64,000 nucleotides of DNA, taken from positions 62,001 to 126,000 of the forward strand of contig JBDWTN010000006.1 of assembly GCA_039984955.1 (NCBI GenBank), in the 5' to 3' direction. The DNA comes from Marinobacter alexandrii. GTDB taxonomy: Bacteria > Bacteroidota > Bacteroidia > Cytophagales > Cyclobacteriaceae. The notes under the pieces were generated by a model, which saw only the letters and a program-made list of their open reading frames with translations, was not told where the DNA came from and made no database searches. Shown piece by piece: positions 8,755 to 17,672 of this stretch. A program made the translations under genes and the position numbers. Position 1 is the first letter of the stretch, and each line of letters opens with the position of its first letter.

Positions 8755-9639
8755 ATGAAAAAGAATATAATACTACTTGTTTATCTTCTATCCACTCAAG
8801 TCTTTGGGCAGAATTTAATTCAAAATGCAAACAAGAAGTTTGGAAATCAGGAATGGGAAAGTGCTGCAAAGGACTACACCGAACACTTGAAAAAGAATGG
8901 TACAGACTCATCAGCCTGGTATAGCCTGGCCTTTTGTCAAATGAAGATGAGAGAGTATGATAAGTCGATTGAGAATTTTCAAAAAGCAAAAGAAACCAAC
9001 TTTAATCCCGTTTTTGTTGATTTCAATTTATCTAAAGCATATGCTTTGAAAGGAGATACCCAAGACATGTACTCAGCGCTGGAAAGTGCTGCTCAAAATG
9101 GTCTCCCCACTTATACTCGTCTAATTTCCGATAAGGAGTTTGAGCAATATCAAGATTCAGACAGGTTTCAGAAAATTTTAAAAAAGGTGGAGTTAAATGC
9201 ATACCCGTGTTTAAGTAATTCAAATTTTCGGCACTTCGATTTCTGGATAGGAGAATGGGATGTGTACGCTAATGGAAGAAAAGCAGGTGTTAATTCTATC
9301 ACCAAAGCAAAAGGAGGTTGTGCTATTCATGAAAATTATACAACCGCCGGAAACTACTCAGGACAGAGCATCAACTTCTACAGTCCGGTGGATAAGAAAT
9401 GGCACCAACATTGGGTAGGTAGTTCTGGAGATGTATACAACTATATTGAAACAAAGCGTGAAGAAGGACTTTTACAATTTGTAAGTGAATTTATGGGTCC
9501 GCAGGGAAGCATAACACTTTCTAGATTGACATTCACATTAAATGAGGATGGTACGGTTCGTCAATTATTTGAGAGTTCATCAGACGATGGTAAAACATGG
9601 ACTCCTGCTTTTGACGGTTTATATAAAAGAAAAAACTAG
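8755..9639 (+). CDS. Secreted TPR protein with DUF1579-like C-terminal domain
   Basis: The ATG at 8755 is preferred over TTG 8749 because MKKNIILLVYLL starts a signal peptide (cleavage near VFGQN); 294 residues. Residues about 20-130 form three TPR-like helical pairs (EWESAAKDYTEHLKKNG, AWYSLAFCQMKMREYDKSI). The C-terminal half carries HFDFWIGEWDVY, a GGCAIHENY segment and KWHQHWVGSSG, typical of the DUF1579-like beta-barrel proteins often seen with TPR units in Bacteroidota. Role unknown. It ends before a bidirectional terminator shared with the convergent transporter gene. Confidence 0.7.
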   Translation: MKKNIILLVYLLSTQVFGQNLIQNANKKFGNQEWESAAKDYTEHLKKNGTDSSAWYSLAFCQMKMREYDKSIENFQKAKETNFNPVFVDFNLSKAYALKGDTQDMYSALESAAQNGLPTYTRLISDKEFEQYQDSDRFQKILKKVELNAYPCLSNSNFRHFDFWIGEWDVYANGRKAGVNSITKAKGGCAIHENYTTAGNYSGQSINFYSPVDKKWHQHWVGSSGDVYNYIETKREEGLLQFVSEFMGPQGSITLSRLTFTLNEDGTVRQLFESSSDDGKTWTPAFDGLYKRKN

Positions 9640-9655
9640 GACATAAAGTAGAGTG

Positions 9656-9692
9656 TAGCTCCTTCTCAATTAAACTGAGTTGGGGCTATTTT
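9656..9692. terminator. Bidirectional hairpin terminator
   Basis: TAGCTCC-TT-CTCA (9656-9668) pairs with TGAG-TT-GGGGCTA (9676-9688) around a 7-base loop, with one T/T internal mismatch pair and one wobble, followed by TTTTACTTTT on the plus strand. It sits between the convergent genes ending at 9639 and 9686 and overlaps the minus-strand stop codon. Confidence 0.6.
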
Positions 9693-10483
9693 ACTTTTGC
9701 TACAAATCCGCTCTTACTCGCCTCATCTTTCATCCGATCTGCTTCTTCTTTACCGAGATATTTATCGATAAGAAAATGACCTAAATAGATAACAGGAGTT
9801 AAAGCAATAGCAATCATAAATTTATAGATGTAGTTGAGTAAGCCCACTGAAAAAACCTGAGATAACTCCCATCTACTACCTGCTGGTGCTAAAATATAGA
9901 AGGCAATTGCAAGCACTACGAAACTATCAATCAACTGAGATATGAGCGTAGAGCCTGTAGCCCTCAACCATATCATTTTCTCTCCTGTGATTTTTCTAAG
10001 TCGCTGAAAAACTATTACATCTAGTATTTGTCCAATTAAAAAAGCGATGATTGACCCAACAATAATACCCAGTCCCTGTGTGTAGATTTTGTTAAAAGCA
10101 AAATCCATATTAAAAGGATTTCCCTCCGGGTCCGTACTATTGACATCCAACCAGAAAGGTGCAGGGCTCAACTTTGTCACCAACCATATCATGATAAAAG
10201 CATATGTGATACAGCCCACAGCTAAAAAACTAATCTTTCTTACGCCAGATTTTCCGAAATATTCATTGATAATATCAGTGGTAATAAAAACCACAGGCCA
10301 TATCATAACCCCAGCTGTAAGATTAAAATCTAGTATGTACCCGAAAATATCAAGATTTGCCGGCTCCAATCTTAACGTTTGTTCGAGTGAGAATATCTTC
10401 ACTCCGATCAACTCCGCAAGGATGGCGTTGGTGAGAAAGATTACCGCTAGAATAATGAATAAATTTTGGCGTTTATTTCCCAT
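9686..10483 (-). CDS. yhhQ: Queuosine precursor transporter (YhhQ/VUT family)
   Basis: A 265-residue inner-membrane protein with about six to seven hydrophobic helices. Family signs are the VVFITTDIINEYFGK motif early in the protein, FNKIYTQGLGIIVGSIIAFLI and the SQLIDSFVVLAIAFY helix. Members import queuosine precursors (preQ0/preQ1) for tRNA wobble-base modification. It overlaps the upstream rnz gene by 11 bases, implying translational coupling at the end of the purC-STAS-rnz operon. The C-terminal tail after the last helix is charged and short. The family is clear; the exact substrate (preQ0, preQ1 or queuine) is not. Confidence 0.85.
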   Translation of the reverse strand: MGNKRQNLFIILAVIFLTNAILAELIGVKIFSLEQTLRLEPANLDIFGYILDFNLTAGVMIWPVVFITTDIINEYFGKSGVRKISFLAVGCITYAFIMIWLVTKLSPAPFWLDVNSTDPEGNPFNMDFAFNKIYTQGLGIIVGSIIAFLIGQILDVIVFQRLRKITGEKMIWLRATGSTLISQLIDSFVVLAIAFYILAPAGSRWELSQVFSVGLLNYIYKFMIAIALTPVIYLGHFLIDKYLGKEEADRMKDEASKSGFVAKVK

Positions 10484-11396
10484 CTACAAAGAATTTTGTT
10501 CCTTCAATAGCCAATTCTGAGTTTGAAAAAACATCTCTTGCTTCTTCTAATATTATATCTAGTTCTTTATATCTAGCAGAAAAATGACCTAGAATAAGTT
10601 TGCCGACTTTGGCTTCCTTCGCAAAGGTGGCTGCCTGCTCTGCAGTGGTATGATATGTTTGTTCTGCACGGTCTTTCATATCATTAGCAAAGGTTGACTC
10701 ATGATATAGAAGATCAACTCCTTCTACTATTTCCCTTAGCTCTGGCTTGTACTTAGAATCAGAGCAGTAAGCATAACTGAAACTTGGATTTGGATCAAGT
10801 GTAAGAACCTTATTTTCATACTTAACTGTACCATTCTCGTTCAAAACATCTTCACCTTCTTTTAACCGAGCTATCTGTAGATGTGAAAGCTCCATGTCCG
10901 GCAATAGTTTCCTATTGATTCTACGCTTCTTTGGTTTTTCCTTAAACAGGTATCCTGAACATGGTACCCTATGATTCATTGGAATCGTTGTTACCGTATA
11001 CTTAAGATGATCATAGATTACTTCCGATACATGTGGTGTGAATTCAATGAAACGTATATGAAAATTCAGCGCTGTTTCTGAATATCTTAATTGTAATTGA
11101 ATAATCTCCTTTAGTCCGGGAGGTCCGACAAGTATCAACTCCTTCTGCCTTCCAAACAGGTGCATCGTTGACAATAGGCCAATCAATCCAAAGTAGTGAT
11201 CTCCATGCATATGAGAAATGAAGATATGATCAATCCTGGAGAGTCGAACCTTATGCTTTTTCATAAGCAATTGAGTTCCTTCTCCACAATCGATTAAGAA
11301 ATGTTGGTCCTGAAGCTTAAATAATTGCGCAGTATGATGCCTGCGGTGAGCAAATGCAGCAGAATTCGATCCTAGTATCAGTAATTCAAGGCTCAA
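10473..11396 (-). CDS. rnz: Ribonuclease Z
   Basis: A 307-residue metallo-beta-lactamase-fold endonuclease that trims the 3' end of tRNA precursors in the cytoplasm. The zinc-binding motif SHMHGDH is complete (His62, His64, Asp66, His67), preceded by LIDCGEGTQ. Further ligands appear in NHRVPCSGY, in YCSDSKY and in LGHFSARY near the C-terminus. Length is normal for bacterial RNase Z. Its start is 2 bases after the stop of the STAS gene, a pairing that is frequent in Bacteroidota, and its end overlaps the transporter gene, so the four genes most likely form one transcript. Confidence 0.92.
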   Translation of the reverse strand: MSLELLILGSNSAAFAHRRHHTAQLFKLQDQHFLIDCGEGTQLLMKKHKVRLSRIDHIFISHMHGDHYFGLIGLLSTMHLFGRQKELILVGPPGLKEIIQLQLRYSETALNFHIRFIEFTPHVSEVIYDHLKYTVTTIPMNHRVPCSGYLFKEKPKKRRINRKLLPDMELSHLQIARLKEGEDVLNENGTVKYENKVLTLDPNPSFSYAYCSDSKYKPELREIVEGVDLLYHESTFANDMKDRAEQTYHTTAEQAATFAKEAKVGKLILGHFSARYKELDIILEEARDVFSNSELAIEGTKFFVDGK

Positions 11397-11398
11397 GC

Positions 11399-11764
11399 TT
11401 ATTCGCCCTGTCCTTTTTGAATCTCTGTCATCAATACATAATCAGCAGCTTCTTCTTGTCCAGCAACAATTGTCATCACCTTATCCAACTGGCTGATTGA
11501 TACTAATTTCATTACATGATCAGTCACATTATATAGAACAAATGCACCCTGTTCAGTAAAAGACCTATTACCTACTAATAAGGCACTCAATCCGCTAGAA
11601 TCTACATATTTAACCTTAGCCATATCAACAATAAGGCTTTTCACGCCATCTTGTGCAAGATTCATAAACTCAGACTTTAGCTCAGGGGCTATTGTGCTGT
11701 CTACTTTTTCTTGATTTATCTGTGCGATTGAATAATTCTCGTATTTATCAACTGTAAATTCCAT
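11399..11764 (-). CDS. STAS-domain protein (anti-sigma factor antagonist-like)
   Basis: A 121-residue single STAS domain. The phosphorylatable serine motif is seen in KYVDSSGLSALL (DSSG at about residues 55-58), the usual site where an anti-sigma kinase of the SpoIIAB/RsbW type modifies the antagonist. No kinase or sigma partner is nearby; instead it lies between purC and rnz with gaps of 9 and 2 bases. That placement suggests constitutive expression with housekeeping genes. Its partner in the cell cannot be told from this window. Confidence 0.85.
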   Translation of the reverse strand: MEFTVDKYENYSIAQINQEKVDSTIAPELKSEFMNLAQDGVKSLIVDMAKVKYVDSSGLSALLVGNRSFTEQGAFVLYNVTDHVMKLVSISQLDKVMTIVAGQEEAADYVLMTEIQKGQGE

Positions 11765-11773
11765 AATTCTTCT

Positions 11774-12712
11774 TTATTCTACGATTTGGGATATAGCCTC
11801 TTTAATTCGCGCTAATTTATCTGAGTATTCGTCCTTAACAAACTTTTCACCAGAGATGTTCTCATAAAGTTCAATATATCGATCTGATATCATCTTTATT
11901 CTATCGTTCGACATCTCAGGGATTTGCTGTCCATCCTTTCCTTGAAAATCTTCAGATATTAACCACTGTCTCACAAATTCTTTTGAAAGTTGCTTTTGAG
12001 GCTCATTTTTATCTTGCAACTCCTGATATGGCTCTGAATAAAAATATCGAGATGAATCTGGTGTATGAACCTCATCTATGAGATAGATTTCTCCATCAAA
12101 TTTTCCAAACTCATATTTAGTGTCAACCAAGATCAATCCTCTCTCTTCAGCTATTTCAGTGCCTCGCACAAACAACTTCTGTGTGTATTCTTCGAGTTGC
12201 AAATAGTCATGTTCGGAAACAATTTCTTGATTTAATATTTCTTCTCTTGAAATATCTTCATCGTGACCTTTATCTGCTTTAGTAGTAGGCGTAATGATAG
12301 GTGAAGGGAACTGTTCATTTTCCTTCATTTCTTCAGGCAGGGGCATGCCACACAACATTCGCTTTCCGTCTCTGTACTCTCTCCATGCGTGACCAGTTAG
12401 ATACCCTCTAATCACCATCTCCACCTTGAAAGGCTGGCATCTCTTTCCAAAAGTCACGTTCGGGTGTGGAGAACTCTCTACCCAATTAGGAATGATATCT
12501 TTTGTAGCTTCCAAAAATTTCTCCGCAAGCTGATTTAACACCTGCCCTTTGAATGGAATAGGCTTAGGTAATACCACGTCAAATGCGGATATTCGATCGG
12601 TAGCTATCATTGCTAGCTTATCGCCAAATTCATATACTTCACGAACCTTTCCGGTATACTTTCCGGTTTGTCCATTAAATTGAAAATCTGTTGAGATGAT
12701 GCCTTCTGACAT
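11774..12712 (-). CDS. purC: Phosphoribosylaminoimidazole-succinocarboxamide synthase (SAICAR synthase)
   Basis: A 312-residue enzyme of purine synthesis that joins CAIR and aspartate using ATP. Clear motifs are [25 protein letters not shown] near the N-terminus (shown as GKVREVYEF and ATDRISAFD), [12 protein letters not shown], and LVDTKYEFG. It is the longer SAICAR synthase form typical of Bacteroidota and eukaryotic-like enzymes. An in-frame TTG at 12721 exists, but the ATG at 12712 is preferred because the bases between belong to a TATATTTG -7 box. It heads the operon with STAS, rnz and yhhQ. Confidence 0.95.
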   Translation of the reverse strand: MSEGIISTDFQFNGQTGKYTGKVREVYEFGDKLAMIATDRISAFDVVLPKPIPFKGQVLNQLAEKFLEATKDIIPNWVESSPHPNVTFGKRCQPFKVEMVIRGYLTGHAWREYRDGKRMLCGMPLPEEMKENEQFPSPIITPTTKADKGHDEDISREEILNQEIVSEHDYLQLEEYTQKLFVRGTEIAEERGLILVDTKYEFGKFDGEIYLIDEVHTPDSSRYFYSEPYQELQDKNEPQKQLSKEFVRQWLISEDFQGKDGQQIPEMSNDRIKMISDRYIELYENISGEKFVKDEYSDKLARIKEAISQIVE

Positions 12713-12718
12713 AGGAGG

Positions 12719-12726
12719 CAAATATA
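12719..12726 (-). promoter_or_regulatory. -7 box TATATTTG for purC
   Basis: TATATTTG read on the minus strand matches the Bacteroidota consensus TAnnTTTG exactly. Only 6 bases separate it from the purC ATG at 12712, so the transcript should have almost no leader. No clear TTG -33 element was found upstream. Confidence 0.45.
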
Positions 12727-12757
12727 ACTTTATACCTATTGAACAGTTGTTGACTGA

Positions 12758-13579
12758 ATGAAAAAAGTAATCATACTTCTACTTATTTTAAATTCTTGTG
12801 AATTCCGGATGGATGATGAAGATGCTCAAGAAGAGCTAGAAACAACTGCTACTCGTATTGAGTTTGGGGATTTACTAGTAGAGGAACGAAATATTCATTT
12901 CGCATTTACTGAACAAGGAAAAGAATTGCTCATCACCTTTGTCCATGGATCTCCAGGTTCCTGGAATGCTTTTATTGACTTTTTTAAAGCGGATAGTTTG
13001 CTTAACAACGCAGATATTCTATCAGTTGACAGAGCCGGATTTGGGGATTCTGATTATGGAAATGCTGAATCTTCTCTTAAGAAACAGGCTTTTCAAATCA
13101 ATGAAGTAATCAAAAAATTTCCTCAAAAGCGCATATTGCTAATCGGTCATTCCTTGGGAGGTCCGGTAGTTGCTAGAATGGCCATGGATTACCCTCAAGC
13201 TTATAATGGAATCATTTTAGTAGCACCCTCTATTGACCCTGAAATGGAAAAGAAAGAATGGTATAGAAAAGTTATTGATACAAAATTTGGTGCTTTGCTG
13301 ACACCTAAAGAGTTTGAAGTGAGCAACGACGAAATAATTACATTAAAAGAAGAATTGGAACTGATGATTCCACTTTGGGATCAAATAAAAATACCAACGA
13401 TTGTCATTCAGGGGACTGATGATTCGTTGGTACCTAAAGAAAATGCAGATTTTGCGAAACGAATGCTTCCAGATTCATTGCTAGAAGTAAACTTACTTGA
13501 AGGTGTCAACCATTTCATACCTTGGAGTCATCCTCAAGAGATAATAAAAGCCATCTACACACTAGCAGATGACAGATAA
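12758..13579 (+). CDS. Alpha/beta hydrolase lipoprotein
   Basis: A 273-residue protein with a lipobox LNSC (Cys14), so it should be anchored to a membrane and face outward. The hydrolase fold shows the oxyanion stretch FVHGSPGSW, the nucleophile elbow GHSLGG (Ser132), the acid in GTDDSLVP and the His in GVNHFIPW. All three catalytic residues are present. The substrate cannot be told from the sequence. It diverges from purC across 45 bases and is followed by the pair of small minus-strand genes. Confidence 0.85.
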   Translation: MKKVIILLLILNSCEFRMDDEDAQEELETTATRIEFGDLLVEERNIHFAFTEQGKELLITFVHGSPGSWNAFIDFFKADSLLNNADILSVDRAGFGDSDYGNAESSLKKQAFQINEVIKKFPQKRILLIGHSLGGPVVARMAMDYPQAYNGIILVAPSIDPEMEKKEWYRKVIDTKFGALLTPKEFEVSNDEIITLKEELELMIPLWDQIKIPTIVIQGTDDSLVPKENADFAKRMLPDSLLEVNLLEGVNHFIPWSHPQEIIKAIYTLADDR

Positions 13580-13592
13580 TATCCATCCATAG

Positions 13593-13751
13593 CTAGACAC
13601 TAAGTGTCTGTTTCATAAATATTTCGCATTTTTCCCTACTGCCTATATACAGGATGCTAAAGCCTTTCTTTACCATCCAATCACCTGTTTGTGATTTTGT
13701 TAATCGTACTCGATCCTTGTCTTGTTTTGCAAATAACCTAAAAAGATTCAT
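13593..13751 (-). CDS. Small protein 1 of a tandem paralogous pair (52 residues)
   Basis: An ATG-to-TAG frame of 52 residues found by reading the minus strand of a 700-base gap. It begins MNLFRLFAKQ and contains the segment GDWMVKKGFSILYIGSREKC. The second small gene at 13957-14115 is also 52 residues and shares the pattern G(D/E)W-x-V-(K/R)KG-x-x-(I/V)LYIGS-(R/K)-(E/D)-KC-x-x-(F/Y)M. Conservation between two neighbouring copies is strong evidence that both are real. No signal peptide or membrane helix; probably a small cytoplasmic beta-rich domain with one conserved Cys. Function unknown. Confidence 0.75.
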   Translation of the reverse strand: MNLFRLFAKQDKDRVRLTKSQTGDWMVKKGFSILYIGSREKCEIFMKQTLSV

Positions 13752-13824
13752 GGTGAGTTTATTTTAAGTTTGAAAATATTTTATCCTAAAATTGTAATAT
13801 ATAAGTATTAAACATAAATATAAC

Positions 13825-13844
13825 ACTATATGTTTCAATATAGT
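13825..13844. promoter_or_regulatory. Inverted repeat ACTATAT / ATATAGT upstream of small gene 1
   Basis: A perfect 7-base inverted repeat with a 6-base spacer, about 75-95 bases upstream of the small gene's start in a very AT-rich stretch that must hold its promoter. A possible operator; the AT bias makes chance occurrence plausible. Confidence 0.3.
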
Positions 13845-13890
13845 ACAATTTTTTCTAAATATTTTTACATTTTAATAAACAATGGCAAAC

Positions 13891-13922
13891 AAAAAAGCAA
13901 TGCTTTTCAGCATTGCTTTTTT
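13891..13922. terminator. Strong bidirectional intrinsic terminator
   Basis: A perfect 13-base stem (AAAAAAGCAATGC at 13891-13903 with GCATTGCTTTTTT at 13910-13922) around a 6-base loop. It gives a U-tract on either strand and separates small gene 2, transcribed leftward from 14115, from small gene 1. So the two paralogs are probably independent transcripts. Confidence 0.85.
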
Positions 13923-13956
13923 GTACGTTCTAATTCGGATAGGTGGTAAGATCGAA

Positions 13957-14115
13957 TTACATCGCGTGACTCATATACGTCTGACATTTGTCTTTAGAGC
14001 CTATATAAAGTACTGTCGATCCTTTCCTCACAACCCATTCTCCGGAAGGATCTTTCTTAAGTTTTAGCTGGTTTCCATCGGTAGATTTTCCTAGTAGTGT
14101 TTTTACAAATTTCAT
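13957..14115 (-). CDS. Small protein 2 of a tandem paralogous pair (52 residues)
   Basis: An ATG-to-TAA frame of 52 residues, starting MKFVKTLLGK and carrying GEWVVRKGSTVLYIGSKDKC, which aligns with small protein 1 over the whole C-terminal half. The N-terminal 20 residues are basic and differ between the copies. The gene ends 35 bases before a strong terminator. The upstream 180 bases to the fabH stop are AT-rich and hold no other gene. A plus-strand frame at 13882-14067 overlaps it but would have to run through the terminator and is rejected. Function unknown. Confidence 0.75.
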   Translation of the reverse strand: MKFVKTLLGKSTDGNQLKLKKDPSGEWVVRKGSTVLYIGSKDKCQTYMSHAM

Positions 14116-14294
14116 TTCCGATTAAATTTCCGTTGATTTATACTTTGTCAGGAACAAATTTAACTATTCTAAGTGTTAAATTAAAATAATTAAAAAAGTT
14201 ATTAAAAAAGTGCAAATACCGAACTGCTAGACTTATTTTCGTCGATAAAAACATGGGTTTTGTCCAATTCCATTTTAGAGAATAGTCGTCTTAA

Positions 14295-15299
14295 CTACCA
14301 TCTGATGAGCGCTGAAGCCCAAGTAAAGCCACTCCCAAAAGCTGCCAGACAAACCAAATCTCCCTCTTTGATTTTTCCTTCTTGCCAAGCTTCACTCATT
14401 GCTATTGGAATCGAAGCTGCGGTTGTATTTCCATACCGCATTATGTTATTAAATACCTGATCATCAGATAATCCCATCTTTGCTTGCACAAATTGACTAA
14501 TCCTCAGGTTTGCCTGATGGGGTACCAAAAGGTTGATGTCCTCAGGTTTATAGTTATTAGTAGCTAGTGCCTCTCCTATGACTTCCATAAACCGAGTCAC
14601 AGCATGCTTGAAAACAAAATTTCCATTCATGTGAGGGTAATAGCTCGAATCCTCAGGATTATCTTCTGATATAATCTCTGGAACCCATCTACCTGTATTA
14701 GGGCCAATTAAGGCTAGTTCTTCTGCGTGCTTACCTTCTGAATGTAAATGCGTTGACAGGATACCTTTTGAATCTTCAGACCTCTGTATGACAGCTGCTC
14801 CTGCTCCGTCTCCAAAAATCACAGTTACCCCTCTACCTCTGGTAGACTTTTCCAATCCTCCGGAATGATTCTCAGAACCAATTACCAAAATATTTTGGTA
14901 CATCCCTGTTTTTATAAACTGATCCGCAATAGACAGGCTATAGACAAAGCCAGAACATTGATTTCTTACATCTAAGGCGCCTATTTCTTTAATACCAAGT
15001 TGCTCTTGAACCATAACACCAGGGCCTGGGAAGTAGTAGTCTGGGCTCAATGTGGCGAAAATGATAAAGTCAATATCATCAGGTGTTAAACCAGCATTTT
15101 TTATTGCGATTCTTGCAGCCTTAGTACCCATAGTAGATGGGCTATCTCCTGTTTTTGGGTCGATCCAACGGCGTTCCTTTATTCCAGTTCGCTCAATAAT
15201 CCATTCATCATTGGTGTCCATCATCTTGGATAGATCTTCATTGGTCACAACATTATCGGGTACATAATGTCCAAGACCAGCAATTCTTGAGGTATACAT
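14295..15299 (-). CDS. fabH: 3-oxoacyl-ACP synthase III (KAS III)
   Basis: A 334-residue thiolase-fold enzyme that condenses an acyl-CoA with malonyl-ACP to start fatty acid synthesis. The active-site Cys115 lies in VRNQCSGFVY; the His motif VPHQANLRI and the Asn motif GNTTAAS complete the triad. The start is set at ATG 15299 (MYTSRIAGLGHYVP), since the longer frame uses a TTG at 15320 and adds seven unconserved residues. It is not next to plsX or other fatty acid genes here, so it may be one of several KAS III copies, possibly for branched or special primers. Confidence 0.9.
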   Translation of the reverse strand: MYTSRIAGLGHYVPDNVVTNEDLSKMMDTNDEWIIERTGIKERRWIDPKTGDSPSTMGTKAARIAIKNAGLTPDDIDFIIFATLSPDYYFPGPGVMVQEQLGIKEIGALDVRNQCSGFVYSLSIADQFIKTGMYQNILVIGSENHSGGLEKSTRGRGVTVIFGDGAGAAVIQRSEDSKGILSTHLHSEGKHAEELALIGPNTGRWVPEIISEDNPEDSSYYPHMNGNFVFKHAVTRFMEVIGEALATNNYKPEDINLLVPHQANLRISQFVQAKMGLSDDQVFNNIMRYGNTTAASIPIAMSEAWQEGKIKEGDLVCLAAFGSGFTWASALIRW

Positions 15300-15345
15300 G
15301 CTGTTTATTTTTAATCCCAATATACTAGAAACGATAAATATTTTG

Positions 15346-16908
15346 TTACTGAGAATCAGTAGGTGTTTTTATTTTACCAATATAGAAGTCTTTTAGGTAG
15401 GTTGTATTGGTTCCGCCAGTTGCATGAATTTCAAAATCATCAAGAGAGATCAACTCCTTATTATCTCTTCTAAGTTCAACTTTATATACATCATCCGCAT
15501 TTATCTGCATCTCAAATTGTCCGCTTTCATCCAAGGGAGAGAAAAAGTACATATCAGTATATTCAAGTGGCCTGAAGAAAATACGTGCATCGGTAATTGC
15601 TTCCCCAGTTGGTCCATCTATGACACGACCTTTTATTGTGATCGTGTGAATCTCCCAGAAAAAGAAAATATCATAATCACCATATGTATGAAGTCTATTG
15701 GATGTAAAATATCCTGACATCTGATCTTTGTTGAGCTTAAAATGAATTTCATCATCAGGGGAGTTCACAGGGAACCCCATATTTGTAGGTTCAGACCAAG
15801 TCAGTGTTTTAGGGTCAAATTCTGATTTAAAAATATCATATCCCCCCATTGTCTCATGGCCATCAGAAGCAAAATACAATGTTTTCTCATCTGGACTCAG
15901 GTATGGGCTATCTTCATTATACTCACTATTAATGGTCGTTGCAAAGAGTGCCGGCTTACTCCAATCACCAGTTTCATGATTTCTAAAAGATTCAAATAAA
16001 TCCAAATTGGATTCTTTACTGCTCCCAACATTTTTGGAAAAAATGATCCTGTCTTCATGCTCATTGATGAAAAAATGTGAACTTAGATGGGTTGAAGAAA
16101 TTTTACTATCAAATTCTTGAGGGTTACTCCACCCGTCTTTACTATCTCTTGGTTCACTAAAAAATAGATCTCCTCCTTTATCGGTTCGAAACTGAAATAA
16201 CCTACCATCATCTGCTACTACTTCGATATTAGAATTATCTCGTGTAAACGTACCAACATTATAAATGATTGAAGGTTCTGACCAGCTTCTTCCTCCTTCG
16301 TGCCGTGTATGATAGATTTGAAATTGATCTGGTCTGGAGTCATCCTGATTTGATAAAAACAGGAGCTCTTCCTTCTCTGAGAAATAAACGGGACTTAGCT
16401 CTGCTTTTTCGGTATTAATGCCTTTCTCTAATAGATGTATTTCATAGAAATTGGGATTATCCATAAACTTCTTGGCCGCTGTTGCCCACTTTGCCCACCT
16501 ACTGGCTTCCTTAATAATTTCATCACTCTTTTTAGCTGGTAGCTTAACGAATGTTCTTAAAGATTCAATGGCTTCTTCAAACTTATACTGTTGCATGAGC
16601 ACTCTGCCTTGCCAATAATAGTAAAACTTGTCTTGCTTTGACATCACCTCCTCGAATTCATCAAAAGGTCCCATATCAGTGTATTGATGATTAGAGAGAA
16701 GCTTACAGACTTCAATTTTATATGGAACATCTTCGTAAGCAGTGTCTATTTCTTGAATTGATTCATATAGTACTAGAGCTTCACCGAACTGCTCGTCATA
16801 AAAAGTCTCTTCCGCTTCTTGGTATAGTTTATATACTTTCTGAGCCTGTATATCCGTAAGCACTACAATAGCTATAATGGAACACAACACACGAAAAATT
16901 TTCATCAT
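15346..16908 (-). CDS. Secreted TPR / PD40-repeat protein with regulatory-like C-terminal domain
   Basis: About 520 residues after choosing ATG 16908 (the TTG at 16935 would spoil the signal peptide; cleavage near DIQAQ). Order of parts: signal peptide, TPR-like helices (about 20-135), PD40/WD40-like propeller repeats (SPVYFSEKEELLFLSNQ, DSPYLSPDEKTLYFASDG, MSGYFTSNRLHTYGDYDI) and a final beta-sandwich of the carboxypeptidase regulatory type (KGRVIDGPTGEAITDA). This is the layout of the PorE-like family linked to type IX secretion, but the OmpA-like peptidoglycan-binding end is missing. It may be a periplasmic scaffold. It is followed upstream by an outer-membrane protein gene on the same strand. 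Confidence 0.7.
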   Translation of the reverse strand: MMKIFRVLCSIIAIVVLTDIQAQKVYKLYQEAEETFYDEQFGEALVLYESIQEIDTAYEDVPYKIEVCKLLSNHQYTDMGPFDEFEEVMSKQDKFYYYWQGRVLMQQYKFEEAIESLRTFVKLPAKKSDEIIKEASRWAKWATAAKKFMDNPNFYEIHLLEKGINTEKAELSPVYFSEKEELLFLSNQDDSRPDQFQIYHTRHEGGRSWSEPSIIYNVGTFTRDNSNIEVVADDGRLFQFRTDKGGDLFFSEPRDSKDGWSNPQEFDSKISSTHLSSHFFINEHEDRIIFSKNVGSSKESNLDLFESFRNHETGDWSKPALFATTINSEYNEDSPYLSPDEKTLYFASDGHETMGGYDIFKSEFDPKTLTWSEPTNMGFPVNSPDDEIHFKLNKDQMSGYFTSNRLHTYGDYDIFFFWEIHTITIKGRVIDGPTGEAITDARIFFRPLEYTDMYFFSPLDESGQFEMQINADDVYKVELRRDNKELISLDDFEIHATGGTNTTYLKDFYIGKIKTPTDSQ

Positions 16909-16974
16909 AAAAGGCACTATATAATTGTTGTACAAGTTTAATTAAATAACCCTAAACGCCTATTAGTAAATAAG

Positions 16975-17589
16975 TTATTGATTAAAATAACCAATTCGTA
17001 AACCAACAGCAAAAAAAAGACCTGAAAAGTCTTCATTTTCAACGCTTGCTAAATCCAAATCTTTCATTTCCTGAAGTCCTATAGATATATAAGGTTTGGC
17101 ATAACGAAATCTGGAGAATTCTCCTATAATAGCTCCCTTTAGTAAAGTGAATTCATCACGTAAGAAAGCCTCTTCGTCTTCTTTTCTTTGCCAAGTCATA
17201 TCTCCTTGATAATATCCAGCTCTAAAAATGATACTTAATGAACTGGTTTCTATAGCAGAAAAAGCAATGAATGGGCCACCATACCGATACTTTAACTCAA
17301 AAATGTTAGGAAATATTACTAAAGCTTCGACTTTTCCTTGTGTATCAAATCTATTGAAGCCAATAATCCATTTTTTATATTGAATTCCTACGCCATAGCC
17401 GCTCAATATATTTTTTTCTGGCGTGCTTGGCTCTAAAGAGCCTTTGACCTCAAAAAAAATCCCTCCATAATAAGGTGGTAATGGTTTTTCCAATGTGTCT
17501 AAAGCCAATGTATCTAAAGCCAGACTATCAAGTTCCTGTGCAGAAGCCAAACTTGAAATAAGCGTGAAGATTAAAAAGAGTTTTTTCAT
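16975..17589 (-). CDS. Probable outer-membrane beta-barrel protein
   Basis: 204 residues from ATG 17589, the start of a good signal peptide (MKKLFLIFTLISSLASAQ); the longer frame to 17628 adds an unlikely leader. A short acidic repeat LALDTLALDTLE follows cleavage. The rest alternates hydrophobic and polar residues in strand-length runs and ends in Phe-Asn-Gln after GLRIGYFNQ, consistent with a small outer-membrane barrel. No named family is recognised. It lies upstream of the PD40 protein with a 66-base gap and divergent from the sigma factor gene. Confidence 0.55.
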   Translation of the reverse strand: MKKLFLIFTLISSLASAQELDSLALDTLALDTLEKPLPPYYGGIFFEVKGSLEPSTPEKNILSGYGVGIQYKKWIIGFNRFDTQGKVEALVIFPNIFELKYRYGGPFIAFSAIETSSLSIIFRAGYYQGDMTWQRKEDEEAFLRDEFTLLKGAIIGEFSRFRYAKPYISIGLQEMKDLDLASVENEDFSGLFFAVGLRIGYFNQ

Positions 17590-17672
17590 TTGTAAACTTA
17601 TTCCTCTAAAATTAACAACAACATGCAACCCATGATTCTATTAACAGTCTTTACACCGAACTAACCTAAAAA

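Noticed and set aside
10089-10520. A 143-codon plus-strand frame
   Set aside because: It is antisense to the yhhQ-rnz junction, whose proteins are clearly recognised; it has no features of its own.
13882-14067. A 61-codon plus-strand frame in the gap after the hydrolase gene
   Set aside because: It begins in the strong terminator at 13891-13922 and is antisense to the conserved small gene at 13957-14115.
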